30,099 nt of DNA from a virus, in the IMG/VR virus record IMGVR_UViG_3300031857_000966, positions 1 to 30,099 of that record, one strand, 5' to 3'. The position numbers and the translations under genes are program-made. A model generated the notes under the pieces. It made no database searches, was not told the origin of the DNA, and saw nothing but the letters and a program-made list of their open reading frames with translations. This document shows positions 8,069 to 16,244 of the stretch, one piece after another (the first letter of the stretch is position 1; the number at the start of each line of letters is the position of its first letter).

Positions 8069-9115
8069 TTACGAATCTATTAAATTATATACGAATGGAT
8101 TACCTGAACTTAATCCCTTTGTATTATCAGCTAAGTATTGAGATTTAATTATACTAGCTAATGCATTCAATGGTATACTTCTATCAGTTGAATTAACATT
8201 TAATGGACTAGCACATTCATATTCTCCTGGTGGGTCAACAAACACTTCGTCATATTTATTTCTAGTAGTAATTGTTACATCAGTGGTGTTACCCGAATAA
8301 ATATCGTTAATACAATTGTCTCTAAATGATTCATTGATTGATACATCACCTATACTGTAATTTGTTAAAAATGTGGCAGTTGGATATGTTAATTCGGCAG
8401 TTGAAGTCATATATCCACCATCAACAAAACTATAATATCCAACAATTTGATTTACGACGTTTGATTGATCGCATCTACTTCCATTAGTAAATGTAAACGA
8501 TAGGTAATAATATGGTCCTGGAACCGGTGATGGAACTGGACTTGGTTCAGGGCTAGGCACTGGGCTTGGAACCGGTGATGGTACAGGGCTAGGTACTGGC
8601 GATGGAACCGGACTAGGCACTGGACTTGGTACAGGACTAGGCACTGGTGATGGAACAGGGCTAGGTACAGGGCTTGGAACAGGGCTAGGCACTGGGCTTG
8701 GAACAGGGCTAGGCACTGGGCTTGGAACCGGTGATGGAACTGGACTTGGTACAGGGCTAGGCACTGGGCTTGGAACCGGTGATGGAACTGGACTTGGTAC
8801 AGGGCTAGGCACTGGGCTTGGAACCGGACTAGGCACTGGACTTGGTACAGGGCTTGGAACCGGTGATGGAACAGGGCTTGGAACCGGTGATGGAACAGGG
8901 CTAGGTACAGGACTTGGTACAGGACTAGGCACTGGACTTGGTACAGGACTAGGCACTGGCGATGGAACAGGACTTGGAGTTGGTGGATCATCTATGTCAG
9001 TACATACAATATTATTGTTGGTAAATTTTGCATATGCATAATTACCAACAACAGCATAAACATTATTTATGTCCACTGAATATCCATAAAATACATTTTT
9101 ATTTATATTACTCAT
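8069..9115 (-). CDS. Proline-rich (Pro-Ser-Pro-Val)38 repeat protein, probable virion or surface protein
   Basis: This 348-residue protein has three parts. Residues 1-46 look like a single FG-GAP-like blade ([20 protein letters not shown]) plus a linker with one Cys. Residues 47-198 are 38 tandem tetrapeptides, 37 Pro-Ser-Pro-Val and one Pro-Ser-Pro-Glu, which should adopt an extended polyproline II rod. Residues 199-348 form a globular-looking beta-rich domain with several Cys. No signal peptide is seen. Alternating Ser-Pro/Val-Pro resembles the glycomodules of plant arabinogalactan proteins and extensins and of algal wall proteins, where proline is hydroxylated and glycosylated. The gene overlaps the upstream structural gene by 8 bases and is followed 3 bases later by the glycosyltransferase. 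A rod-like linker of a tail fibre is the simplest role. The frame is supported by synonymous variation between units. Confidence 0.85.
   Translation of the reverse strand: MSNINKNVFYGYSVDINNVYAVVGNYAYAKFTNNNIVCTDIDDPPTPSPVPSPVPSPVPSPVPSPVPSPVPSPVPSPVPSPVPSPVPSPVPSPVPSPVPSPVPSPVPSPVPSPVPSPVPSPVPSPVPSPVPSPVPSPVPSPVPSPVPSPVPSPVPSPVPSPVPSPVPSPVPSPVPSPVPSPVPSPVPSPEPSPVPSPVPGPYYYLSFTFTNGSRCDQSNVVNQIVGYYSFVDGGYMTSTAELTYPTATFLTNYSIGDVSINESFRDNCINDIYSGNTTDVTITTRNKYDEVFVDPPGEYECASPLNVNSTDRSIPLNALASIIKSQYLADNTKGLSSGNPFVYNLIDS
8522..8977 (-). repeat. 12-bp tandem repeat, 38 units, encoding (PSPV)n
   Basis: I counted 38 consecutive 12-base units. On the + strand the common variants include AACCGGTGATGG, AACTGGACTTGG, TACAGGGCTAGG and CACTGGGCTTGG. 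They differ mainly at third codon positions and in Ser codon family (TCA versus AGC/AGT), so the peptide is constant except for one Val-to-Glu change at units facing 8546-8557. A 48-base higher-order block of four variants recurs (units 17-20 and 21-24), showing recent local duplication. The tract is conspicuously richer in G and C than its surroundings. Copy number may vary between relatives through slippage or recombination. Confidence 0.97.
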
Positions 9116-9743
9116 TTATACAACTCTCATTTGAATATTTTTCTTGATAAGTAGAGAAATAACTTCCACTAAGTATTAAATTTTCATTTCCATCATCTAC
9201 GATTACATAATTAGCATCATATTGATTATCAATTATTGTTACACTATAAGGTGAAATCTTTTCCCCAAATTTAATTGTAGGAATAGTAAATACATCCATT
9301 ACATCCGTCAAAATTCTGTACGTAGTATCTAAATTGAAATTTTCTACACCCCACAATTGAACTGGATTGTTATAAGTATTATAAAATAATTGTTTATTGG
9401 TATTATATACTAATCGCATATAAGTACCATCTGTATTAGTTGGATTAGATGCCGAATTATAATATTGATTTCCAACGGGAAAAAATGTACCTGTAATGTT
9501 TAAACCACGATGATATTGAACAAAATCCTCACTTTGTTGTTGTAATGCTAAATCACAATAACTGTTCGTTGTGGGTAAACTTGTACCGTCACCATAATCA
9601 ATATAAATATGAGATATTGACCCACTTAATGATCCGGACATCCATAATATCAAATCCGTAGCTTCAATATTTGTAGGATTCCAGAGTTTTTTAGCAACAA
9701 ATGGGGTAACTTGGACATCATCTCTATTTAGACTTTTTATCAT
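9108..9743 (-). CDS. Phage structural protein (tail or fibre), unrecognised
   Basis: A 211-residue beta-rich protein without membrane segments. The second half contains [19 protein letters not shown] and a following [16 protein letters not shown], a motif pattern I associate with structural proteins of environmental tailed phages (an 'iGekIkPgS ... DDG.GNL' signature); this is recollection, not a search. The N-terminal half includes [15 protein letters not shown] and a [11 protein letters not shown] segment. It lies 12 bases after the 368-residue structural gene and overlaps the start of the Pro-Ser-Pro-Val gene by 8 bases. That overlap places the repeat protein directly in the structural operon. 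A fibre or adaptor role is inferred from context. Confidence 0.65.
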   Translation of the reverse strand: MIKSLNRDDVQVTPFVAKKLWNPTNIEATDLILWMSGSLSGSISHIYIDYGDGTSLPTTNSYCDLALQQQSEDFVQYHRGLNITGTFFPVGNQYYNSASNPTNTDGTYMRLVYNTNKQLFYNTYNNPVQLWGVENFNLDTTYRILTDVMDVFTIPTIKFGEKISPYSVTIIDNQYDANYVIVDDGNENLILSGSYFSTYQEKYSNESCINE

Positions 9744-9755
9744 TTATCCATTAGT

Positions 9756-10862
9756 TTAAAAATCAAGTCTAACTCTAATCAACAATTCACTATCAAAAGT
9801 TTTTTGTGTTGGTTGACTCAATTTAGCAACAGCTACAAGTTCATTATCACTATCATACAAACCAACCGTAGTAATATATGTCGTAGGATTATTTACAAAA
9901 TCACTAATCTTAATAGAACCTCTTGCTAATACTACACCGTTTAAACTATCAGTAGTACCATTTGCAATGAACGTTGGATTATTAGTATAATTGTAATCTT
10001 GATTCTTTACTCTTACGAAATATTGAGCAGATGGTAAATATTCAGATTTTCTTACTTTAAATGTCTTGGTAGTACATTTAGTAATTGCTTGGAACATGGT
10101 TCTTTGATTCAATGCGTATGTATTAGTTTGATCAGAAACACTTGCAAATGAACCTGTAAGAGATACACCAACAGATGAACTAATTGCACCTGCATTGAAT
10201 ACGACTGTTCCAGTCTTTGGATAAAATAATCCAATAGAATTATATGTAATTACTCCTGAATTTGAATATGCAGATGGTACACCATCATTTACGCTACCGC
10301 TAATGATATTATAAACATCCAATTGTTTTTTGACTACTGAAGAATCATCAATAAATGTAAATATTCCATTAGCACCACTAATACTAAATTCAATTTGTCC
10401 TTCATCTACACGATCTTTGTATTTATCTGCGGAAAAATTCAATACTACAATACCAGATCCAGTAACAGATGTGGTTGTATCAGTGGCTGTAGATACTGTA
10501 TAATTGCCTGATTTAAAATTGAAATATTTATCATCTGGTGTCAACAATATATTCTTATATTGATTATAAATTGCTTGTGTTGGACGAATATATAATGATG
10601 TTGAATCTGTTATAGAAGAACCAGAACCATAATAATCACCATATGTTATTGAAAAGTGTGGTTGATTTTGATAATATACATTGTAATAATACAACCCATT
10701 TTGAACATCATATTGGTTTGAACCAGTCAACACTACTTGAGTAGATGATGTTGTAAAAGATGATTGTGTTACGGCATAATTACCGTCAACCCAAAATCCA
10801 GAAGAAACTGTATTTATTCTTCCTGCTACTATATCTGTAGATTCAAAGTTTTTAAAAATCAT
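9756..10862 (-). CDS. T4-like phage virion structural protein
   Basis: A 368-residue beta-rich protein. The N-terminus (MIFKNFESTDIVAGRINTVS) and segments such as SITYGDYYGSGSS and PTQAIYNQYKNILL look like a conserved structural protein common in marine T4-like phages, usually in the baseplate/fibre region; I know it by appearance and not by number. The C-terminus carries DYNYTNNPTF (about 289-298), then ITTVGLYDSDNELVAVAKL (330-348) and a strand ending VRLDF. The same C-terminal elements occur in the 751-residue protein at 3551-5806, there separated by dockerin-like loops. It may dock to the baseplate through its N-terminus and present the shared C-terminal domain. It begins 14 bases after the 209-residue structural gene. 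Confidence 0.75.
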   Translation of the reverse strand: MIFKNFESTDIVAGRINTVSSGFWVDGNYAVTQSSFTTSSTQVVLTGSNQYDVQNGLYYYNVYYQNQPHFSITYGDYYGSGSSITDSTSLYIRPTQAIYNQYKNILLTPDDKYFNFKSGNYTVSTATDTTTSVTGSGIVVLNFSADKYKDRVDEGQIEFSISGANGIFTFIDDSSVVKKQLDVYNIISGSVNDGVPSAYSNSGVITYNSIGLFYPKTGTVVFNAGAISSSVGVSLTGSFASVSDQTNTYALNQRTMFQAITKCTTKTFKVRKSEYLPSAQYFVRVKNQDYNYTNNPTFIANGTTDSLNGVVLARGSIKISDFVNNPTTYITTVGLYDSDNELVAVAKLSQPTQKTFDSELLIRVRLDF

Positions 10863-10876
10863 ATTTTATTAATCGG

Positions 10877-11506
10877 TTAAACTGTTATGGTAACTGGAAT
10901 TGTTAAACTACCACCACTTTCATTTCCAATGATAGTTAATGTTGTAGTTATAGTAGATGTCAAAGCGTTATTTGGTAAGAATTTAAACTTATTACCAACT
11001 ACTACTTGAGAAGCAGCAGTTACGGCATCACCAGCAAAACTTGGAACAGTAGCACTTGTAGAATTAATACTATTTGTTTCTGTTACCAATAATGTTCCGG
11101 CATTCTTATTTCCCAATATAGCAGTATATCCTAGTGTTGTATTATATGTTGGATTGGTACTTGGTGAAATTATAAATTCACTTGTGTTCAATCTATTGGT
11201 TATAATACTTGTTTGTGCGATAGAAATTACTGGAATTGCAGTTACTCCTGATGGCAACGTCACCAATTTGTACTTCATTACTTGTGTTTCATCACTAAAT
11301 GGTTCCAATACTGGTGTGTTTCTTATAGCAATATCATAAAATGCACTACCAAGTGGATGTGTTGAATTGTATAAGTTATAGTCAATTTCATCATCCGCAA
11401 GAGCAAATGATGTAATGTTCAAAGAACCGTTCTTTGCTAACAATTGTCTACCTTTTTGGGTTAAAATCGCATCAACTGTTATAGTTTTGTTATCTAGATA
11501 TGCCAT
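10877..11506 (-). CDS. T4-like phage structural protein with conserved N-terminus
   Basis: A 209-residue protein. The first ~50 residues (VDAILTQKGRQLLAKNG and SFALADDEIDYNLY) match a signature I recall from structural proteins of environmental T4-like phages, where an 'LT.KGRelLa..g...it.FaLaDDEidY' start is typical. The rest is Thr/Ser/Asn-rich and beta-prone, ending in an Ig-like stretch (LTIIGNESGGSLTIPVTITV). No enzyme motif is seen. The gene lies between the 1411-residue fibre/baseplate protein and the 368-residue protein, all probably in one late transcript. The ATG is inside a short palindrome (ATATGGCATAT on the minus strand). Confidence 0.72.
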   Translation of the reverse strand: MAYLDNKTITVDAILTQKGRQLLAKNGSLNITSFALADDEIDYNLYNSTHPLGSAFYDIAIRNTPVLEPFSDETQVMKYKLVTLPSGVTAIPVISIAQTSIITNRLNTSEFIISPSTNPTYNTTLGYTAILGNKNAGTLLVTETNSINSTSATVPSFAGDAVTAASQVVVGNKFKFLPNNALTSTITTTLTIIGNESGGSLTIPVTITV

Positions 11507-11518
11507 ATAATATAAGTA

Positions 11519-11526
11519 TATTTATC
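11519..11526 (-). promoter_or_regulatory. Candidate late promoter element GATAAATA
   Basis: The minus strand reads GATAAATA, one base from the T4 late consensus TATAAATA, ending 12 bases upstream of the ATG at 11506 in the 46-base gap after the 1411-residue gene. Initiation 5-6 bases downstream would leave a very short leader, so this is only tentative. Confidence 0.22.
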
Positions 11527-11552
11527 AATAAATATTATTCATTAAATCTTTT

Positions 11553-14500
11553 TTATGAACTAATCAATGAATTTTCAGAAACTTGTAGATTTATTTGAGT
11601 TCTTTCAATTGGTGACGAATTATCACTATTGCCTTTATCATCTACAGTTGTATATATAGTTTGACTAGATTTTTTATAAAGTGATCCAGTTGAAGAATTA
11701 ACGAAATATTGATTGGTTGAAAATCTTGAGATTCTTCTTTTCAATGAATAATGTCCTATAGGGTATGATTCAGTATCAAAAATAGAAGAATTATTGTCAT
11801 ATGTATTAAATAAAGATGCTGAATTAACATTTACATAAGAATAAGTATTTACAAATTTACTGCTAGAATTTTCTAAACTGGTATTTGGATTTGTACCAAA
11901 CAAATACACTTTTTTGTTGTTTCTATAAATATAATTACTTTCAAATTTATTAGAAAATGAACCACTAATAGAAAATACACTCAATCTCGTATCATAATTC
12001 AAACTAGAGAACTGGAATGTTGTATAGTTATTAGATGTATATGATGCGGGATGCATTGATGATGTCAATGGACCATATGTAGAAGAAGTAAATGGAAAAT
12101 TTGATCCATTTTTACTTAAATTAACTTGACTTGTGCTTCTATAATTTCTTTCAAACGAAGCAGAAAAATTTCTAAGTGGTTGATAATAACTGTTTAAATC
12201 ATATGCAATAGCGCTATCAATTGGATGACTTTGATATTTGTTTCTTTCTAAAAGACTTGGTTCAATTAATACACCATCTATAACTTTACTTCTTGCAGGA
12301 AGCAATTGTGTTACTGTTTCAAAGAAAGATCCATCAAAATAATTCTTATATAGAGTCATAAACTCCTGATATAAGACTTGTTCAGATAAATTATACTTGT
12401 TATAATTGTCTCTTAATGTTTGTAAATTTTCATAATTGTCAGTAAAAATGTTTGAAGGATTACCGATTAAATCCATTATATCATATTCACCTAAGAAATT
12501 CAAAATATCATCATCTCTTACTTTAAATGGTGAAATATAAACTGCCAATAAATTTGAATCTGTAGTTACTAAGTTGTTTACAACACTAGTTTCATTAGGC
12601 ATTAATCTTGCTTCAACCGTTTGTGTTGCTTTATTAATCTTTACATTCTTAAATTTATTAGGACCATATTGTCCCAATTTAATGTTTTGATTAATTTCAA
12701 TTTCATCAAATTGATATGGATAGAGTGATGCAGATACAGTTAAACAATTTGATTGTGTAGTAGTATTTTGTGCAAAGTTATAAGCCGATCCTGTATATTG
12801 TGAATATAATTTATTTGCATTTCTTACAGGAAAGAATGCAGGTGCAGAGCCAGTGTACATATTAACTGGATAATCATAACTGTATCTAAAATACAAGTTA
12901 TCATACGTTGTACTATCATTGTTTGTTTTATAAGAATCAAAATTCTTACAATGTTCTATAAATGATTCGTCATCCAATTCATGCTTCCATAGATTTATTT
13001 TGTCAATATTTCCTTGGAATAAATTTCCTCCTCCTGTATAATTTCCTACATAAAGTAAACCAATATCATTAAAAGAATAATTAATTGCATCTGTACCACT
13101 AATAATTGATTTATTACTATCAAATACAATTTCATCATTATCAACTGATGTTACTCTCAATGAATATTGATATGGTAATTGTCCGCCCGAACCAGTATCA
13201 TAACTTGCAGATAAGTTAATTTGTTTTATTAAAACATTGAATACATTTCCATTAAATAATGGTAAAGAATCACTTTCAATATAATCAGTTGGTGCTCCCG
13301 CCGGCGATAAATCAAATTTTAATTTTCCAAAAGTATCTTTAATTTCCTTTTTGATTGATACATCCCAATTAGTAGTCTTTAAAAGAGTGACTTTAGTATT
13401 TTGTGGGTAAATATAATCACTGTCAATTCTAAATTTGAATTCAATTGAATTAACATAATTGGATGAACCAAATACTGGAATTATGATCGCATCACCATTT
13501 CTGGTATACTTTGTAAAATAATATTTATTTTGGTATGTGTAAGACGAATTATCTTCATCTGATATCTTATTACCACCATATTCTTTAACATTCAACAAAC
13601 TACGAGGAATTCCATATATGTTGGATATTGTTCTAATACATTCTTCTGTTCCCTTAGTTTTATAAATCAGTGGAAGAGTTTTTAGAATTCTATTCCAAAT
13701 TATCTTTAACTTGTCATAATCAGAATATGCATTTGAACCCGTCAAATAATTAGCTTCAATAGATGAATTGTCAAATGAACTAATTGGATTCCATCCAAAT
13801 TGTTGTAATAAAGTATTAGCAACTGTACTTACATAACTTGATGATAGATTATTTTCAACATATTGTTGTGTTGGAAAGTTCTTAATATACAAGTAAATGT
13901 TATCAAAGTGATGTCCAATCATTGATAAGAATATCAAATAATCAGTATTGTTATCATCCAATAAAATATACTCAGGTGTATTGTTTACAAGACTATCTCT
14001 GTTATTCTTATCAAATTCAATTGCATTTTCAATATAATCTGGATAATTGTAGTTTTGTACATATGCACCACTAACAAATGATGTTGTACTACCACTAACC
14101 AAAGTAATATTTTGATACAAATATGAATCATATCCATCAAATGAATTAAATATAGTATTTAATTGTGATTGATATTGATTTACTTCTTCTGCATATGATG
14201 CACTAATAAATGGATATGAAGTTAATAGTGTATAAGATGACGCACTATTCGCTGCAGATGCGGATAGAGTAGTCAATATAGAATTAATTGACTTATTGAG
14301 TTGATTAATAGAGGTTACTTTGTTTAAAAATAACTTGGTTCTTAATTCAGCCGAACTAAATACTATAAAGTTAGAAAAATTTGAATAATCAACATTGATA
14401 TTATTTAATTTCTTATAAAATTCAACATCATTCTTCGTTGTATTATCTAATTTTAGATCATTCGAATTTTGATAATTTACGGGAGAACTCTTATATGAAT

Positions 14501-15788
14501 CAGTTGGTATTTTGAAATTTGGACCAGATATTTTAAAAGTTCTTTTAACAATTGGAACATTGATTACAAACTTTTGAATTACTGGTATAAGTGATATATT
14601 TGAAATCCAACATTTGTCTCTTAAAGAAACATTTAATGGTAGTTCATCAAATAATTTTACAATAATATTTGTATTACCATCTTCTTCTACGAATGTATAA
14701 TTTAATACAGTATAAAATGTATCATTGCCAAAATTTAATGCATTCTTCAAATATGCATACAACTTATTATTATGATAAACTTGAACAGTATCAACTACAT
14801 TTAAAATAAAATTTGTAAAGAATAAATCAGTGATGAAATTCTCAACTTGTGTTGTCAATTCGATATTATTTGTATAATATGAATTGAGTTGATTCAATCT
14901 AATTGATATTGACTTTTGAACTATATACTTAAATTGTGTCTTAATCTGTTCAAATGAATAAATTGATTTATAATAAGTATATAACCAATCCTTAATATAA
15001 TTTTTTGTACCTTCAAAACTATTTTCTATTAATTGTCCATTTTGAGAATTTACGTAAGGACGATTAAATCCGTTATAAGTATCATCTAAAAATGCAAGTA
15101 TATCTGCATCAGATTTAAATCCAAAATTAGTTCTTAATAGTGTAAAAATTGGTTTGTTGTTATTAATTAAAGAATCACTATTTTTATAGATTTGGTATGA
15201 ATCTAAAAAGTAATTAAATAAAGGAATTGTATCTCTAATTAATACTGCTTTTCTGGCAAATGCTTGATATTGAAGATTTACAAGTATATTTTCTTCTTTT
15301 GTTAAATCTAATTTAAATGATGATGTTAATTTAATTTCTTTTCTACTTGGAGAAATTTCTTTAATATAAAGTTGATAATCAGGATTACCAGCGATATTCC
15401 TAATAAAATTATAACTTGCGACATGATTGCCGGAATTGATATTTGAACCAGAAAAATCTTGAAGTGTACTTAATAATATATTTTTATTAAATGCAATCGT
15501 ATAACTGCTATTGTATTGTTTGTAACTATAAGTTAGTGTGTTATTGTCAACATCTTTGTATGTTTTATTTAATACTGTATATGTTGTTGCAACTGGTAAA
15601 TATTTCCATACATTGATATTGCCTTCAATGTCATATACACTGAATTCAATAATATCTTGTTCCGAATTTCCAAAATAATATTCTTGAAATGGTACATCAA
15701 CAAATGTATCCAAATCGTTTTGTAAAAAGTAAGAACCACTATTTAGTGATCCACTATTTGATGATATTGTTGGAAATGGAAATGCCAT
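11553..15788 (-). CDS. Large tail/baseplate structural protein with tail-protein-I-like and LamG-like regions
   Basis: At 1411 residues this is the largest protein in the window. The N-terminal half is Asn/Tyr/Ser-rich and unassigned. Around residue 720-760, LKTLPLIYKTKGTEECIRT followed by IYGIPRSLLNVKEYGG resembles the P2 gpI-type region of tail proteins that join baseplate to fibres. Residues of about 770-950 look like a concanavalin/LamG jelly roll, ending in KINLWKHELDDESFIEHCKN, typical for carbohydrate-binding LamG-like domains of phages. The C-terminal ~400 residues are Ser/Tyr/Asn-rich (for example LLPARSKVIDGVLIEPSLLE). It lies three bases after the coiled-coil protein and downstream of gp6 and gp25, so it probably belongs to the baseplate periphery or proximal fibre. 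Domain calls are from memory of motif patterns. Confidence 0.8.
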   Translation of the reverse strand: MAFPFPTISSNSGSLNSGSYFLQNDLDTFVDVPFQEYYFGNSEQDIIEFSVYDIEGNINVWKYLPVATTYTVLNKTYKDVDNNTLTYSYKQYNSSYTIAFNKNILLSTLQDFSGSNINSGNHVASYNFIRNIAGNPDYQLYIKEISPSRKEIKLTSSFKLDLTKEENILVNLQYQAFARKAVLIRDTIPLFNYFLDSYQIYKNSDSLINNNKPIFTLLRTNFGFKSDADILAFLDDTYNGFNRPYVNSQNGQLIENSFEGTKNYIKDWLYTYYKSIYSFEQIKTQFKYIVQKSISIRLNQLNSYYTNNIELTTQVENFITDLFFTNFILNVVDTVQVYHNNKLYAYLKNALNFGNDTFYTVLNYTFVEEDGNTNIIVKLFDELPLNVSLRDKCWISNISLIPVIQKFVINVPIVKRTFKISGPNFKIPTDSYKSSPVNYQNSNDLKLDNTTKNDVEFYKKLNNINVDYSNFSNFIVFSSAELRTKLFLNKVTSINQLNKSINSILTTLSASAANSASSYTLLTSYPFISASYAEEVNQYQSQLNTIFNSFDGYDSYLYQNITLVSGSTTSFVSGAYVQNYNYPDYIENAIEFDKNNRDSLVNNTPEYILLDDNNTDYLIFLSMIGHHFDNIYLYIKNFPTQQYVENNLSSSYVSTVANTLLQQFGWNPISSFDNSSIEANYLTGSNAYSDYDKLKIIWNRILKTLPLIYKTKGTEECIRTISNIYGIPRSLLNVKEYGGNKISDEDNSSYTYQNKYYFTKYTRNGDAIIIPVFGSSNYVNSIEFKFRIDSDYIYPQNTKVTLLKTTNWDVSIKKEIKDTFGKLKFDLSPAGAPTDYIESDSLPLFNGNVFNVLIKQINLSASYDTGSGGQLPYQYSLRVTSVDNDEIVFDSNKSIISGTDAINYSFNDIGLLYVGNYTGGGNLFQGNIDKINLWKHELDDESFIEHCKNFDSYKTNNDSTTYDNLYFRYSYDYPVNMYTGSAPAFFPVRNANKLYSQYTGSAYNFAQNTTTQSNCLTVSASLYPYQFDEIEINQNIKLGQYGPNKFKNVKINKATQTVEARLMPNETSVVNNLVTTDSNLLAVYISPFKVRDDDILNFLGEYDIMDLIGNPSNIFTDNYENLQTLRDNYNKYNLSEQVLYQEFMTLYKNYFDGSFFETVTQLLPARSKVIDGVLIEPSLLERNKYQSHPIDSAIAYDLNSYYQPLRNFSASFERNYRSTSQVNLSKNGSNFPFTSSTYGPLTSSMHPASYTSNNYTTFQFSSLNYDTRLSVFSISGSFSNKFESNYIYRNNKKVYLFGTNPNTSLENSSSKFVNTYSYVNVNSASLFNTYDNNSSIFDTESYPIGHYSLKRRISRFSTNQYFVNSSTGSLYKKSSQTIYTTVDDKGNSDNSSPIERTQINLQVSENSLISS

Positions 15789-15791
15789 AAA

Positions 15792-16244
15792 TTATTCATT
15801 TTCAGATTTTAAATTAAATGGAAATTCATTAGAAAAATCCTCTGGTTTATTTCCTTGTTTTAATTTAATTCTTAATTCTACTATTAAATCTCTTGCCGCA
15901 CTTAATTGTGATTTAGATGGATCTGATTGTACTTCATCAACCAATTGATTTAATTTTTCTTTCAAATCTTGGTTTTCATACAATACTTTATTATATTCTG
16001 TTAAGAAAGATTGATCAAATACTTGTTTTTGAACTATAGGTTCTGTTTGTATTTCTGTAATACCTACATCGTATAAATTTTCAATTTCCTCTTTTTTATA
16101 ATTAAAATTTATCAATTCAAATGCAATATATTGTTCATTTGCGTTACTTGAACTAATATACAAATTTACATTGCCAAATTCATCAATATTATTAGTGAAT
16201 TGGCCTGTTAATAAAAAGTCATTGATTTGTGATTTTATACTCAT
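15792..16244 (-). CDS. Small coiled-coil protein of the tail module
   Basis: This 150-residue protein is not recognised. Residues ~85-130 (LTEYNKVLYENQDLKEKLNQ and AARDLIVELRIKLKQ) have a heptad-like pattern suggesting a coiled coil; the N-terminal part is a short beta-prone stretch (FGNVNLYISSSNANEQYIAF). There is no enzyme motif and no membrane segment. It starts in an ATGA overlap with the stop of the 541-residue gene and ends three bases before the 1411-residue gene, so the three are probably translated together. It might be an assembly chaperone or trimerisation partner for one of them; that is inference from position and size. Confidence 0.65.
   Translation of the reverse strand: MSIKSQINDFLLTGQFTNNIDEFGNVNLYISSSNANEQYIAFELINFNYKKEEIENLYDVGITEIQTEPIVQKQVFDQSFLTEYNKVLYENQDLKEKLNQLVDEVQSDPSKSQLSAARDLIVELRIKLKQGNKPEDFSNEFPFNLKSENE

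Noticed and set aside
8522-8977. CRISPR-like array
   Set aside because: Units are 12 bases, directly tandem with no spacers, and in frame within a coding gene.
8452-8991. A 179-codon open frame (Leu/Gln/Val-rich) on the same strand through the repeat tract
   Set aside because: It is the shifted-frame reading of the 12-base repeat; its composition comes from the repeat and it lacks the constant peptide seen in the PSPV frame.
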